Source of the DNA: Chelydra serpentina
Lineage: Eukaryota > Chordata > Testudines > Chelydridae
NCBI GenBank assembly: GCA_037349315.1
Contig: JBAIAC010000018.1
Coordinates: 372,001 to 436,000 of the forward strand
Reading direction: 5' to 3'
Length of the DNA stretch: 64,000 nucleotides
A program made the translations under genes and the position numbers. The notes under the pieces were generated by a model. The model saw only the letters and a list, made by a program, of their open reading frames with translations. It was not told where the DNA came from and did not search any database. Of the stretch, positions 11,686 to 23,590 are shown piece by piece (position 1 is the stretch's first letter; each line of letters begins with the position of its first letter).

Positions 11686-11856
11686 TTAAAAACTACTCCT
11701 CCTTCTCCTCCTCCTCCTCCTTCGACCTCTGCGACCTCTCCTCCTTCGGCCATGGCGTCTCCTTCTCCTCCTTCTACGTCGACCCCCGCGGCCTCCCCTT
11801 CGTCGCCTTCTGCGACGGCTCCTGCTTCTGCTCCTGCTGCGTCTGTATCTTGCCAT
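11686..11856 (-). CDS. PRM1: protamine, copy 2 (type I, 56 aa)
   Basis: The coding sequence is identical, base for base, to copy 1 as read by eye, so it makes the same 56-residue arginine-rich sperm protein (MARYRR start, SR-repeat to S13, two GG breaks, HG at 35-36, SSF end, no Cys). The 5' leader differs slightly: a CCGGAA just before the ATG puts G at -3, a better initiation context than the T of the other copies. TATATAAA is at 11975-11982 and AATAAA at 11526-11531. Its 3' UTR shows a few differences (for example GATGTCATCGTGGGG near 11577). Spacer A lies 3' of it and spacer B 5'. Identity of the CDS while spacers differ points to selection or gene conversion. Confidence 0.9.
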   Translation of the reverse strand: MARYRRSRSRSRSRRRRRRRGGRGGRRRRRRRRRHGRRRRGRRGRRRRRRRRRSSF

Positions 11857-11974
11857 TTCCGGAGAAGATTTTGGCTTTCAAGATCTCTGCAGCAGGAGCA
11901 CCACCTCCGTAGGAGGCAGCCAACCTGTCTGGTGGGATTTCCTTAGCTTGTGAGTTCAGCTGGCAGCTCTGGCC

Positions 11975-12270
11975 TTTATATAGAGGGGCTGATAATTGTG
12001 ACGAAAACCAACCAGGTCACTCACCTGTGATGAACTATCATAGGCTTGTTCACATATGGGCATCAATTTTACTGTATAGCAAAGCGTCCATATAAGGGAA
12101 AAAAAAGGTAATGTGACCTTGTATGTCCGCTAAATACTACTATCAACTGAAATGGCTATATAAGGAAAAAGCCACATGTTTTGACCCTATATGGCCATAA
12201 AATGACTCTCTTTGTTGAAATGACCATATAAGTAAAAAACCTGAAGTATGGATAGCAAGCAACTATATCT
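11975..12270 (-). promoter_or_regulatory. protamine copy 2 promoter
   Basis: TATATAAA at 11975-11982, 126 nt before the ATG, followed upstream by the same set of CATATA/CTATATAAGG/CCTATATGG words as copy 1, including CCATATAAGG near 12089. Confidence 0.65.
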
Positions 12271-13117
12271 TTTAAAGTGACCACATTACGGAAATTAAAT
12301 TGACTTTAATATAACTTTTATTAAAATAAGTGATCAATGCTCATGTGAATTACTCTTAATATAAGAGCCATTCATCGAAGTCCCAAGTCTGGAGGCATGA
12401 TAAATGCTTTATCAATCTTCAAAAGAGGGTGACCACTATTAAATCCAAATATTAAATGAAAAGTATCTTTAAGACTCCCTAAAGAGAATAGGGATTCCGG
12501 ATCATTTTAAAACTGAGTATCCCTTACTGTAAGTGAGATTGGGGGGAAAAAATCTGTAGAAGGGAAGAGAACACACTGGTGCAGAATAACTGCTAGAATT
12601 TCATGTGTGTTGATCTGATTTCTTGATGGCTTCTCATGTTGCAGAGGGAGAAAGAATATTCTGGATCCTGAATGTTTACAAAGCAGGGATAGCTCACTTT
12701 AACTTTAGGGAGAATACTTTTGAAAAATTTCTCCGCAATGACCAGGACCTGTCTTTGCAGTGGAAAGAGAAGAGAATTAAAAGTAAATAAAGTCCAATTA
12801 AAAGAAACATGGTAAATATTCAGGTAATTTTGCTAGGGACAAATATTTTTGAGTTGGGTTCCAAAAGGGATTATTTTAAACACAGATATCTCAAAACTGC
12901 ACAATCCTTTTATAAAACTGTCAATAACATTTCTACTGGGAAGAGCAATCACTAAATACACTCCCCAGTTAATACCGAAGAATGTTTTCCAGGTTTTCCT
13001 AGACAAGTAATGTTTCCCCTCACGAAAATTTTGCTCCGTTAGAGGACCTGGGAATGACTGTCTGACTTTATAACAGATGCAACAGATTTACCCCTGAAAA
13101 TATTATAACTGCTCTAA

Positions 13118-13395
13118 GAGATAGTCTACATGGGAACACTCCAGAAAGATATTCCAAATTAACTGAAGGTGTGTATGTAATGTGGATTAATTAAACTGCA
13201 TTGCTTTCAGAATTAGAGTTGCTTTATTCTGTTTAGCTTATTTTAGTTTAGCTCAACCGAATTAAGGACAGCCACTTTAATTCTGAATGAGAGTATCCAC
13301 ACAGGAATTTAATGCAATTTAACTAATCCTCTTTAAAGTAATACTTGTAGTTAATTCAGATTAATTTTTCTGAGTGTTCCTGTGTAGACAAGTCC
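13118..13395. mobile_element. Harbinger-type MITE in spacer B
   Basis: Inverted ends GAGATAGTCTACATGGGAACACTC-like (left) and the complement of GGACTTGTCTACACAGGAAC (right) are flanked by TAA on both sides (13115-13117, 13396-13398). It occurs at the same place in the other type B spacers; in spacer A only its left end remains (about 7967-8000). So it was present before the A/B split. Confidence 0.7.
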
Positions 13396-14556
13396 TAAAT
13401 TTCTAACAGCATGAGAGGTGTACCACAACTCAGAGACAAATGCTGAAGACATTTCAGTTGCTAGGCCTCGTAAGGCACTAGCCCTAGTTGGTTCCGCTAA
13501 CAGCTTTAATGCATGGCTAAAGTGAAGAGGTATTTTTCTAGAGCGGACAAAAAAGGGAAGAGTTGCAAATACCCCAAGTACTGTGGCTTAAACAGTTACA
13601 ACTCCGGAGAAACAAGAGCAGTTCTTATTTGGGCCGTTGGTTGGGAGTGGGGTGGAAGAAGTGGCAATCTAGGGTCTTCGGGCCGAGACACTGCTGTATA
13701 GTCTAGTCCAGTCTCTTATTCCAAGCAAACAGGAGTTTACAGGTTTGTAGTTAGTGCTATCTCTCACTGGAGTCTGTCGGCAAGGGTTTCCTGCTCAGTC
13801 GCTGTTCCTTCCACACCCACAGACCAACGCCCAGCTGCAATCTCCGTCAGCCACACCCTATTCCATATGCAGTTCCTCAGCTTCTGATTATGCCTGCCCT
13901 AGACACAGTTCCCTGGGGATTTCTCCATGGATCCAGCTTCTCAGACGCTCCTGGTTTCCAAGCCACCCCCAGAAGAACTAGGGTCCTGGTTTTGGGTCTT
14001 TCCTTCTACCTGGCCAGGGGAAGGGGATGTACCGTGAGCAAAAGGAGAATGGAAATGGTATATTCTTCCATACCAGGTGCATTACTTCCTTAGCACCATA
14101 AAGAAAGGTTTCAATGTGGAGGTTTTTTGTGTGTGGGTTAGTTTGTTTTCATCAGGGATATGGAAAAATCTAATCTCACACTGCTTTACATGAGGAATAA
14201 CACAAATCTATGGACCTGATTCTGATCTCACGCTGTTCATACAGTGGTGTCATTCCATTACCTGAGTGTCATTACCCCTAACTTATAGATGTTAATTTTC
14301 TAACACAAAAGGTATTTCACCCAACGTGAGGTAACTAGTTTAGGCTTCAGTATGATGGGGGCGGGGGGGAGAGGAACTGATCACTGGAATGGAAATTGGT
14401 AGAATCTTCATGGCGCAGTCTCAACCAGAAATAAACATACATGGCCCGTGATGGACGTGGCCAGGCCTAGTTTGAGTGAGTGGGTGCTGTGACCTTGTGC
14501 TCCGGGTCATACTGCCACTCTCTCAAATTTGTCTCGCTGTCCTTCCGTCACCACAG

Positions 14557-14663
14557 GGGGGCAGCTGGAGGAAAACTGTGTGCTGTGACCTCATGGACCA
14601 ATTCACGATGCCTGGAATGGGGAGTCGGGCACAGACCTGAAGAAGAGGAGCTGCTGCTGTGGG
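14557..14663 (+). other. exon-like block with splice-site consensus, function unknown
   Basis: A 107-nt stretch preceded by a pyrimidine-rich run ending CACCACAG and followed by GGTGAGT is repeated at 18529-18635 and 26140-26246. The same length and both splice-like sites are kept, and a remnant is present near 28830-28860. Frames through it differ in where they stop and no start codon or domain is evident. It could be a non-coding exon, a relic exon carried into the array, or chance. Confidence 0.25.
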
Positions 14664-15706
14664 GTGAGTTCACCTTTCAACCACCCCCTATGATTTTCCC
14701 TCCACACCAGGACAGTGAGCGATGTGGAAACTTCCCACAACCCACTGGTCACAACCCACTGGTTGGGAAACAAATTGCGTTAGAGGATATTTTTGTGGGT
14801 GTGTCAAAAAATACGGACTTACCCAGCCAGCAATGTAAACAGTTACATTATTGTGTCATTCAAATAATTAAAGGAGGTTCAGAACTAATCGCTACATGCT
14901 TGGTCCAGCACATACTTTTCTGCAGGGAAACAGCTCGGCATAAAATTGGTCATTTTTCATATCTTGGCAAGGCCATATAGTCCACAGTAAGGCTATAGGC
15001 TCATAGATTAACCTGAAAATATGGATATGTTGGAGCATGTATATAGGCTGTTTGTCAGGATTTGCAGCAAAACTGATAGGTGAGAGAAGAAATGGGATAT
15101 TACTGAAAATATAATGCCCATTATAAAATCAGACGACACTAGAAAAATGTTGTAGCAGTGTTCCAAAAAATCTCAAGAAGAATGGAATGGATAATACCGA
15201 AAATAAGCCATCTTCAAATCATAAGACTGTCTAAGAACAGTGTTCTCATTCTGGGCAGCTTATCTCATTTGGATTTAAGAGATGGCTTAAAACAAATGAT
15301 CAAAGGCAGAGAAACTTTCATATGAAAAACAAACAAACTTGGGACTGTTTATTGAGGAAAAAAGAAGTACATGAATGATAGTGTAGAAGGTAGTAAAAAG
15401 GATGTAAGAATCCTGATCCTTCCAGGAAATTACCAAGCTCTGACTGAGACAGCTAGGAAAAAACTGTAAACAGTCATAAATACACCCAATATTCCCAAAC
15501 CTATGCAAAGACCCAATGAGACTGCAAAATGAAATTTCAAAGTTTATTGACAGGTGGTATTGTTCAAATGGTAGCAGGCTCCTTGCATCTTGGGACGTCA
15601 TCGCGGGGTGTTGTCACTGAAGGGTGTTTTCTTTTTGCCATAGCAGATGTTGCAGAGTGTTGGGTCAATGACTTGCACACACAGGAGAATGGGAGAAATC
15701 AGGAAA

Positions 15707-15880
15707 TTAAAAACTACTCCTCCTTCTCCTCCTCCTCCTTCGACCTCTCCCTCTACGACCTCTCCTCCTTCGGCCATGGCGTCTCCTTCTCCTCCTTCTA
15801 TGTCGACCTCCGCGGCCTCCCCTTCGTCGCCTTCTACGACGGCTCCTGCTTCTGCTCCTGCTGCGTCTGTATCTTGCCAT
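15707..15880 (-). CDS. PRM1: protamine, copy 3 (type II, 57 aa)
   Basis: A sperm nuclear DNA-condensing protein as in copy 1, but of the second sequence type. Relative to type I it has His in place of Arg at 27 and an extra Arg-Gly near residues 43-46 (RGRG), giving 57 residues with 37 Arg. The SR-repeat (S7, S9, S11, S13), the HG at 35-36 and the SSF tail are kept, and Cys is absent. One Arg codon in the N-terminal block is CGT instead of CGC (silent). TATATAAA is at 15998-16005, 125 nt from the ATG because the leader lacks one T (near 15891), and AATAAA is at 15543-15548. The 3' UTR has a small CA insertion near 15676. Spacers on both sides are type B. Confidence 0.9.
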   Translation of the reverse strand: MARYRRSRSRSRSRRRRRRRGGRGGRHRRRRRRRHGRRRRGRRGRGRRRRRRRRSSF

Positions 15881-15997
15881 TTACGGAGAAGATTTGGCTT
15901 TCAAGATCTCTGCAGCGGGAGCACCACCTCCGTAGGAGGCGGCCAACCTGCCTGGTGGGATTTCCTTAGCTTGTGAGTTCAGCTGGCAGCTCTGGCC

Positions 15998-16290
15998 TTT
16001 ATATAGAAAGGCTGATAATTGTGACAAAATCCAACCAGGTCACTCACCTGTGATGAACTATAATAGGATCGTTCATATATGGGCATCAGTTTTACTGTAT
16101 AGCAAAGCGTCCATATAAGGGCGGAAAAAAGCTAATGTGAGCATGTATGTCCGCTAAATACCACTATCAGTTGAAATGACCGAATAAGGAAAAAGCCACA
16201 TGTTTTGACCATATAAGGCCATAAAATGGCTCTCTGTTGAAATGACCATATAAGTAAAAAGCCTGAAGTATGGATAGCAAGCAACTATAT
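15998..16290 (-). promoter_or_regulatory. protamine copy 3 promoter
   Basis: TATATAAA at 15998-16005 followed by 'aaagg' changes relative to the other copies. The upstream CArG-like cluster is present, including CCATATAAGG near 16111 and CCATATAAGG near 16219. Confidence 0.65.
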
Positions 16291-16329
16291 CTTTTAAAGT
16301 GACCACATTACGGAAATTAAATTGACTTA

Positions 16330-19300
16330 ATATAACTTTTATTAAAATAAGTGATCAATGCTCATGTGAATTAGTCTTAATATTGGAGTCATTCATCAAA
16401 GTCCCAAGTCTGGCGCAATGATAAATGCTTTATCAATCTTCAAAAGAGGGATACCACTATTCATTCCAAATATTAAATGAAAAGTATCTTTAAGACTCTC
16501 TAAAAAGCATAGGCATTTAGGATCATTTTTAAAACTGAGTATCCCTTACTTGTAAGTGAGATTCGGGGGGCGGGGATCTTTAGGAGGGAACAGAACACAC
16601 TGGTGCAGAATAACTGCAAGAATTGCATGTGTGTTGATCTGATTTCTTGATGGGCTTCTCATGTTGCAGAGGGAGAAAGAATATTCTGGATCCTGAATGT
16701 TTACAAAGGAGGGATAGCTCACTTTATCATTAGGGAGAATGCTTTTTAAAACTCTCTCCGTAATGACCAGGACCTCTCTTTGCAGTGGAAAGAGAGGAGA
16801 ATTAAAAGTAAATAAAGTCCAATTAAAAGAAACATGGTAAATATTCAGGTAATTTTGCTAGTGAGAAATATTTTTGAGTTGTGTTCCAAAAGGGATTATT
16901 TTAAACACAGATATCTCAAAACTGCACAATCCATTTATAAAACTGTCAATAACATTTCTACTGGGAAGAGCAATCACTAAATATCCTTCCTAGTTAATAC
17001 AGGCTTATGTTTTCCAGGTTTTCCTAGACAACTAATCTTTCCCCTTGCGAAAATTTTGCTCCATTAGAGGACTTGGGAAGGACTGTCTGTCTTTATCACA
17101 GATGCAACAGATTTACCCCTGAAAATATTATAACTGCTCTAGGAGACAGTCTACATGGGAACACTCCAGAAAGATATTCCAAATTAACTGAAGGTGTAAA
17201 TGTAAAGTGGATCGTTAAACCGCATAACTTTCAGAATTAGAGTGGGTTTATTCTGTTTAGCTTATTTTAGTTTAACTAAACCGAATTAAGGACAGCCACT
17301 TTAATTCTGAATGAGAGTGTCCACACAGGAATTTAATGAAATTTAACTAATCCTGTTTAAATTAATACTTGTAGTGAATTCAGATTAATTTTCCTGAGTG
17401 TTCCTGTGTAGAGAAGTCCTGAATTTCTAGCAGCATGAGAGGTGTACCACAACTCCGAGACAAACGCTGAAGACATTTCAGCTGCTAGGCCTCGTAAGGC
17501 ACTAGCCCTAGTTGGTTCCCCTAACAGCTTTAATGCATGGCTCTGGAGAAATAATATAAGTTCTTATTTGGGCCCCTGGTTGGCAGTGGGGTGGAAGAAG
17601 TGGCAATCTAAAGAGGATTAAAGTTCTTCGGGCCTAGACACTGCTGTATAGTCTAGTCCAGTCTCTTATTCCAAGCAAACAGGAGTTTACAGGTTTGTAG
17701 TTAGTGCTATCTCTCACTGGAGTCTGTCGGCAAGGGTTTCCTGCTCAGTCGCTGTTGCTTCCACACCCACAGACCAACTCCCAGCTGCAATCTCCATCAG
17801 CCACACCCTATTCCATATGCAGTTCCCCAGCTTCTGATGCTGCCTGCCCTAGACACAGTTCCCTGGGGATTTCTCCATGGATCCAGCTTCTCAGATGCTC
17901 CTGGTTTCCAAGCCACAGCTGTTCCCTCCACCTCCACAAGAGCTAGGGTCCTGGTTTAGGGTCTTTCTTCTACCTGGCCAGGGGAAGGGGATGTACCATG
18001 AGCAAAAGGAGAATGGAAACGGTACTTTCTTCCATACCAGGTGCATCACACCTTAGCACCATAAAGAAAGGTTTCAATGTGGAGGTTTTTTGTGTGTGGG
18101 TTAGTTTGTTTTCATCAGGGATTTGGCAAAATCTAATCTCACACTGCTTTAAACGAGGAATAACACAAATCTATGGACCTGATTCTGATCTCACGCTGCT
18201 CATACAGCGGTGTCATTCTATTACGTGAGTGTCATTACTCCTATCTTATAGATGTTAATTTTCTAACACAAAAGATATTTCACCCAATGTGAGGTAACTA
18301 GTTTAGGCTTCAGTATGATGGGGGAGTGGGGGAGAGGAACTGATCACTGGAATGGAAATTGGCAGTTGCTTAGAATCTTCATGGCGCAGTCTCAACCAGA
18401 AATAAACATACATGGCCCATGATGGAGGGTGGCCAGGCCTAGTTTGAGTGAGTGGGTGCTGTGACCTTGTGCTCCGGGTCATATTGCCACTCTCTCAAAT
18501 TTGTCTCGCTGTCCTTCCGTCACCACAGGGGGGCAGCTGGAGGAAAACTGTGTGCTGTGACCTCATGGACCAATTCACGATGCCTGGAATGGGGAGTTGG
18601 GCGCAGCCCTGCAGAGGAGGAGCTGCTGCTGTGGGGTGAGTTCGCTTTTCAACCACCCCCTATGATTTTCCCTCCACACCAGGTCCATGAGCCATGTGGA
18701 AACTTCCCACCACCCACTGGTCACAACCCACTGGTTGGGAAACAAATTGCGTTAGAGGATATTTTTGTGGGTGTGTCAAAAAATATGGATTTACCCAGCC
18801 AGCAATGTAAACAGTTACATTATTGTGTCCTCCAAATAATTAATGGAGGTTCAGAACTAATCGCTACATGCTTGGTCCAGGACATACTCTTCTGCAGGCA
18901 AACAGCTAGGCATAAAATTGGTCATTTTTCATGTCTTGTCAAGGCCATATAGTCCATAGTAAGGTCATAGGCCCATAGATTGACCTGATATAGGCTGTTT
19001 GTCAGTGTTTGCAGCAAAACTGATAGGTGAGAAATGGAATGGGATATGACTGAAAATATAATGCCCATTATAAAATCAGACGACACTAGAAAAATGTTGC
19101 AGCACTCTTCCAAAAAAATCTCAAGAACAACGGAATGGATAATACCGAAAATATGCCATCATCAAATCATAAGACTGTCCTAACAAAAGTGTTCACATTC
19201 TGGGCAACTTATTTCATCTGGGTTTGAGAGATGGCTTAAAACAAATGATCAAAGGCAGATAAACTTCCATATGAAAAACAAACAAATTTGGGACTGTTTA

Positions 19301-19460
19301 TTGAGGAAAAAATAAGTACATGACTGATAGTGTAATAGGGAGTAAAAAGGCTGTAAGAATCCTGATCTTTCCAGGAAATAACTAACCTCTGACGGCGGCG
19401 CCTAGGAAGAAACCTTAAATTGTGATATATACACCCAATATTTCCAAACCTATGCAAAGA
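16330..19460. repeat. array spacer type B, second copy
   Basis: Co-linear with 12310-15510. It holds a Harbinger-type MITE at 17143-17419, the conserved block near 17650-18060 and the exon-like block at 18529-18635. Small deletions relative to the first copy occur, for example near 17540. Confidence 0.7.
17143..17419. mobile_element. Harbinger-type MITE, spacer B copy 2
   Basis: Orthologous position and ends to 13118-13395; the left TAA is now TAG. Confidence 0.65.
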
Positions 19461-19651
19461 CCCAATGAGACTGCAAAATGAAATTTCAAAGTTTATTGAC
19501 AGGTGGTATTGTTCAAATGGTAGCAGGCTCCTTGCATCTTGGGACGTCATCGCGGGGTGTTGTCACTGAAGGGTGTTTTCTTTTTGCCATAGCAGATGTT
19601 GCAGAGTGGTGGGTCGATGACTTGCACAGGAGAATGGGAGAAATCAGGAAA

Positions 19652-19825
19652 TTAAAAACTACTCCTCCTTCTCCTCCTCCTCCTTCGACCTCTCCCTCTA
19701 CGACCTCTCCTCCTTCGGCCATGGCGTCTCCTTCTCCTCCTTCTATGTCGACCTCCGCGGCCTCCCCTTCGTCGCCTTCTGCGACGGCTCCTGCTTCTGC
19801 TCCTGATGCGTCTGTATCTTGCCAT
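19652..19825 (-). CDS. PRM1: protamine, copy 4 (type II, 57 aa, S7I)
   Basis: Type II protamine (His27, extra Arg-Gly, 57 residues, 37 Arg, no Cys, SSF tail). It differs from all other copies at codon 7: ATC instead of AGC, so Ile replaces the first serine of the SR-repeat and leaves S9, S11 and S13. In the family these serines are phosphorylated before deposition on DNA, so one target is lost. The frame, TATATAAA (19944-19951) and AATAAA (19492-19497) are otherwise intact, and there is no sign of pseudogene decay. Spacer B lies 3' and spacer A 5'. A sequencing or assembly error at this single base cannot be excluded. Confidence 0.88.
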   Translation of the reverse strand: MARYRRIRSRSRSRRRRRRRGGRGGRHRRRRRRRHGRRRRGRRGRGRRRRRRRRSSF

Positions 19826-19943
19826 TTACAGAGACGATTTTGGCTTTCAAGATCTCTGCAGCGGGAGCACCACCTCCGTAGGAGGCGGCCAACCTGCCTG
19901 GTGGGATTTCCTTAGCTTGTGAGTTCAGCTGGCAGCTCTGGCC

Positions 19944-20245
19944 TTTATATAGAGGGGCTGATAATTGTGACAAAAACCAACCAGGTCACTCACCTGTGAT
20001 GAACTATAATAGGCTCGTTCACATATGGGCATCAATTTTACTGTATAGCAAAGTGTCCTTATAAGGGAAAAATTAAAGCTAATGTGAGCATGTATGTCCA
20101 CTAAATACCACTATCCTTTGAAATGACTGTATAAGGAAAAAGCCACACGTTTTGACCCTATATGGCCATAAAATGGCTCTCTTTGTTGTAATGACCATAT
20201 AAGTAAAAAACCTGAAGTATGGATAGCAAGCAACTATATCTTTTA
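19944..20245 (-). promoter_or_regulatory. protamine copy 4 promoter
   Basis: TATATAAA at 19944-19951, 126 nt before the ATG. The CArG-like cluster is present, but the perfect CCATATAAGG of copy 1 is here CCTTATAAGG (near 20057), which still fits CC(A/T)6GG. Confidence 0.65.
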
Positions 20246-20249
20246 AAAT

Positions 20250-22800
20250 GACCACATAATGGAAATTAAATTGACTTTAATATAACTTTTATTAAAATAA
20301 GTGATGAATGCTCATGTGAATTAGTGTTAATATTAGAGCCATTCATCAAAGTCCCAAGTCTGGTGCAATGATAAATGCTTTATCAATCTTCAAAAGCTGT
20401 ACTGAGAAGAATGATCTTAAAACATACTCGCAAATTATTCTGGATTTGGATTTTCCATGTTTTCCAAACCATGTGTCTTTCCCCTCAAGAATATTTTTCC
20501 TTGGTACGGGTGCATAGGAATGAATGGATTTCCTTATTGGCAATGTTGTTGTAGCCATAGTGGTCCCAAAAAATTAGAGTGACAAGTGTTTGAGCTACAC
20601 AGAGCTCCTCTTTAGTTCATAAGCTTTTGTCTCTTTCACCAACGGAAGTTGGTCCACTAAAAGATATTATCTCACTCACCTTGTCGTTTCTTATGACACA
20701 TACAAGTTTCATACCTCTAGCACACTAAGGAAAGATTTTCAAAGTGGAGAGTTTGTTTTTAGCAGGGATTAGGAAAATCTAATCTCACACTGGTTTAATT
20801 TATATCAGCGGGACGGATACTCCCACTGTTTATACAATGGTGTCATTCCACTGACCTCATTACAGTTACACCTAATACAGATATGGTAATTTTCTAACAC
20901 AACAGTGGTGGGATCCTATTTTAGACCTCCTTATGTGGGATAAAAATGAATTGATCACTGGACTAGAAATTGGGGGTCACTTAGGGACCAGGGATTATGA
21001 CCTGGTCCTTGTTAATATGAGAAACTGAGGACAGTCACAATTAGTAAAAAAGATATACATGCTATTTCAAAGGGGCTATTGGATAGATACGCAATATTGT
21101 TAATGGTGATGAAGAAAAAAGCAGAGGTGTTCAATTGATATTTCTGTTCAGTATTTGGAAAGAAATCATGTAATGAACTACTTTACCATCCCTCCATAGT
21201 CACTAACAGAGGGGGGGAAATCATTTACTAGTGCTAAATATTTTTAACTGGGCACGCCCAGATAACTTGAACTCAGAAGTCCTAAATGAGCTGGTTGAGG
21301 AAAGATCTCTAATCCACTGATATTAAATTTTAATATAGTTTGGAACACACAGGGAAATTCCAGATTAAGTGTTCTGATATTGTACCATTATTCACAAAAG
21401 ATGAGCTGTATAAACTGGGTAACAGTAGGCTGCTTAGCCTGAAATCAGAACTGGGCAAATGAACAGAAAAACTGATATGAGATTCAATCAGTAAAGAGCT
21501 AAATGTTGGGAATATTATTCTCATCAGTCAACAACACAAGTTTTCTTGTCTCCCATATACAGAAAAAAAAGAGAGCAGGTGACACCGATGAGCTTCTCCT
21601 ATTTGAGACTCTCTGAACCAGGTTGTTCAATCTCAGAGGAGCCAAAACCCTTAGGGAATGTCCGTGGGTGTGCCAAGAAATACCCACTCACCCAGCCAGC
21701 TGTAAACTGTTCCACTACTACGTCATTCAGGTGAATACAATGGTTTTAGAACTAACTGCAGGGTTCTTTACTGGAGGCAAATATCTAGGAATAAGTGGTC
21801 AATATTCATCTTGGCAAAAGGTCTTAACCACAAGGTTCCATAGTTAGACTGAAGGCTAAGAGATTGAAGTAGCAATATGAGATGGGAAAATATTTAAGGT
21901 GTTAGTCTCAGCCTGAAGAATTTGTCAGGATGTGCAACAAAATAACAGGTAAGTAAAGGAATGAATATCAGTGAAAATATAATGCTGTTCTAAAATCAGA
22001 ACAGACCAGAAATATGTTGCAGCACTGTTCAAATTCCCCTCCTTGAAGCAATGGAATGGACTATATTAAAATATGCCATAATAAAAATCACAAATGCTTT
22101 CCCCTGGAACAGGGCAGCCTATCCCATCTGGGGGCTCAGAGATGTGTGAAAAAATAGGATCAAACTTGGAGAAATTTCCATATGTAAAGATGAAAAAATT
22201 GGGATGGTTTATAATGAAAAGAAAACCAGATACACAAGAGTGCAAACTAGAGAAAAAAGTAGGGATGAATGTAGAAAAAAGGATGTGAGAAGCCTGATGA
22301 GAGGGTGTAGCCTAGTGGTCTTTCTCCTACCTGCTTCTTATCCCACAAAGGGCTTGGAGTCCTTCTTCTGGTAAATCACCTTGTGCAATTTACAGTGTTC
22401 TTTTCCACCACCTTTACAGGCTATGCAGCCTCATCCCAACAGTAACACGGACACCTCAGTCCTCAGACAAGCAGGGGAGAGGTCTCTTATGGCTGTGACT
22501 CTACAAGCGTGCCAGCCAGCCTGCCTATCTGCCTTGGTCTCACCCCACTCACTCTCTTCCTCCCCTTCACTTCCTTCCTTGTGTCTTTTGTACAATCTGG
22601 GCTAATGAGTTAATTAGACTTTTAACTCTCTCAGGCCCCTCCCAACCTATCACCTGAGTGCAGTTCCCATAGTCAGGTGCGCTCAGAGCAACTAACTGGA
22701 GCCTCACTGATCATAGTGCGGGTTCATCTGCTCTCACGGAGGATTAGGAAGAAACTGCACCCTGTCTAAAATACAACCCCTATTTTCTAAATACAGCCAA
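20250..22800. repeat. array spacer type A, second copy (internally deleted)
   Basis: Matches 8840-11480 of the first type A spacer. Near 20396 the sequence jumps from the equivalent of about 7115 to about 8842, a deletion of roughly 1.7 kb. It lacks the SINE and the TA-flanked MITE of the first copy. No gene was recognised. Confidence 0.7.
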
Positions 22801-23000
22801 AACACAAGGACCCAATGAGACTGCAAATGAAATTTCAAAGTTTATTGACAGGTGGTATTGTTCAAATGGTAGCAGGCTCCTTGCATCTTGGGATGTCATC
22901 GCGGGGTGTTGTCACTGAAGGGTGTTTTCTTTTTGCCATAGCAGATGTTGCAGAGTGGTGGGTCGATGACTTGCACAGGAGAATGGGAGAAATCAGGAAA

Positions 23001-23168
23001 TTAAAAACTACTCCTCCTTCTCCTCCTCCTCCTTCGACCTCTACGACCTCTCCTCCTTCGGCCATGGTGTCTCCTCCTCCTCCTTCTACGTCGACCCCCG
23101 CGGCCTCCCCTTCGTCGCCTTCTGCGACGGCTCCTGCTTCTGCTCCTGCTGCGTCTGTATCTTGCCAT
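23001..23168 (-). CDS. PRM1: protamine, copy 5 (type I, 55 aa)
   Basis: Type I sperm protamine with Arg at 27 and no extra Arg-Gly. It is the shortest copy: one AGG codon is missing from the last arginine run, leaving 55 residues with 36 Arg. Codon 34 is CAC, so His-His-Gly replaces Arg-His-Gly at 34-36. The SR-repeat is complete and Cys absent. TATATAAA is at 23287-23294, 126 nt before the ATG, and AATAAA at 22841-22846. Spacer A lies 3' of it, as for copy 2, and the sequence 3' of the AATAAA (22740-22840) closely matches that of copy 2, so the two share a recent origin. Confidence 0.9.
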   Translation of the reverse strand: MARYRRSRSRSRSRRRRRRRGGRGGRRRRRRRRHHGRRRRGRRGRRRRRRRRSSF

Positions 23169-23286
23169 TTACGGAGAAGATTTTGGCTTTCAAGATCTCT
23201 GCAGCGGGAGCACCACCTCCGTAGGAGGCAGCCAACCTGTCTGGTGGGATTTCCTTAGCTTGTGAGTTCAGCTGGCAGCTCTGGCC

Positions 23287-23590
23287 TTTATATAGAGGGG
23301 CTGATAATTGTGACAAAAACCAACCAGGTCACTCACCTGTGATGAACTATAATAGGCTCGTTCACATAAGGGCATCAATTTTACTGTGTAGCAAAGTGTC
23401 CATATAAGGGGGGGGAAAAAGCTAATGTGACCATTTATGTCCACTAAATACCACTATCAATTGAAATGACTATACAAGGAAAAAGCCACATGTTTTGACC
23501 CTATATGGCCATAAAATGACTCTCTTTGTTGAAATGACCATATAAGTAAAAAGCCTGAAGTATGGATAGCAAGCAACGATATCTTTTAAA
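23287..23590 (-). promoter_or_regulatory. protamine copy 5 promoter
   Basis: TATATAAA at 23287-23294; upstream CCATATAAGG near 23400 followed by an expanded G run; the other CArG-like words are kept. Confidence 0.65.

Larger units (their letters stand above)
12270..15510. repeat. array spacer type B, first copy
   Basis: Lies 3' of gene 3 and 5' of gene 2. It contains a Harbinger-type MITE (13118-13395), a conserved block at 13690-14095 and an exon-like block (14557-14663). Long frames at 13754 and 14480 begin with GTG and lack known domains, so no gene is called. Confidence 0.7.

Noticed and set aside
14480..14980. 166-residue plus-strand frame in spacer B, also at 18452 and cut short at 26063
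   Set aside because: It opens with GTG, not ATG, has no recognised domain, and is interrupted in the third copy. Reported only as an exon-like block.
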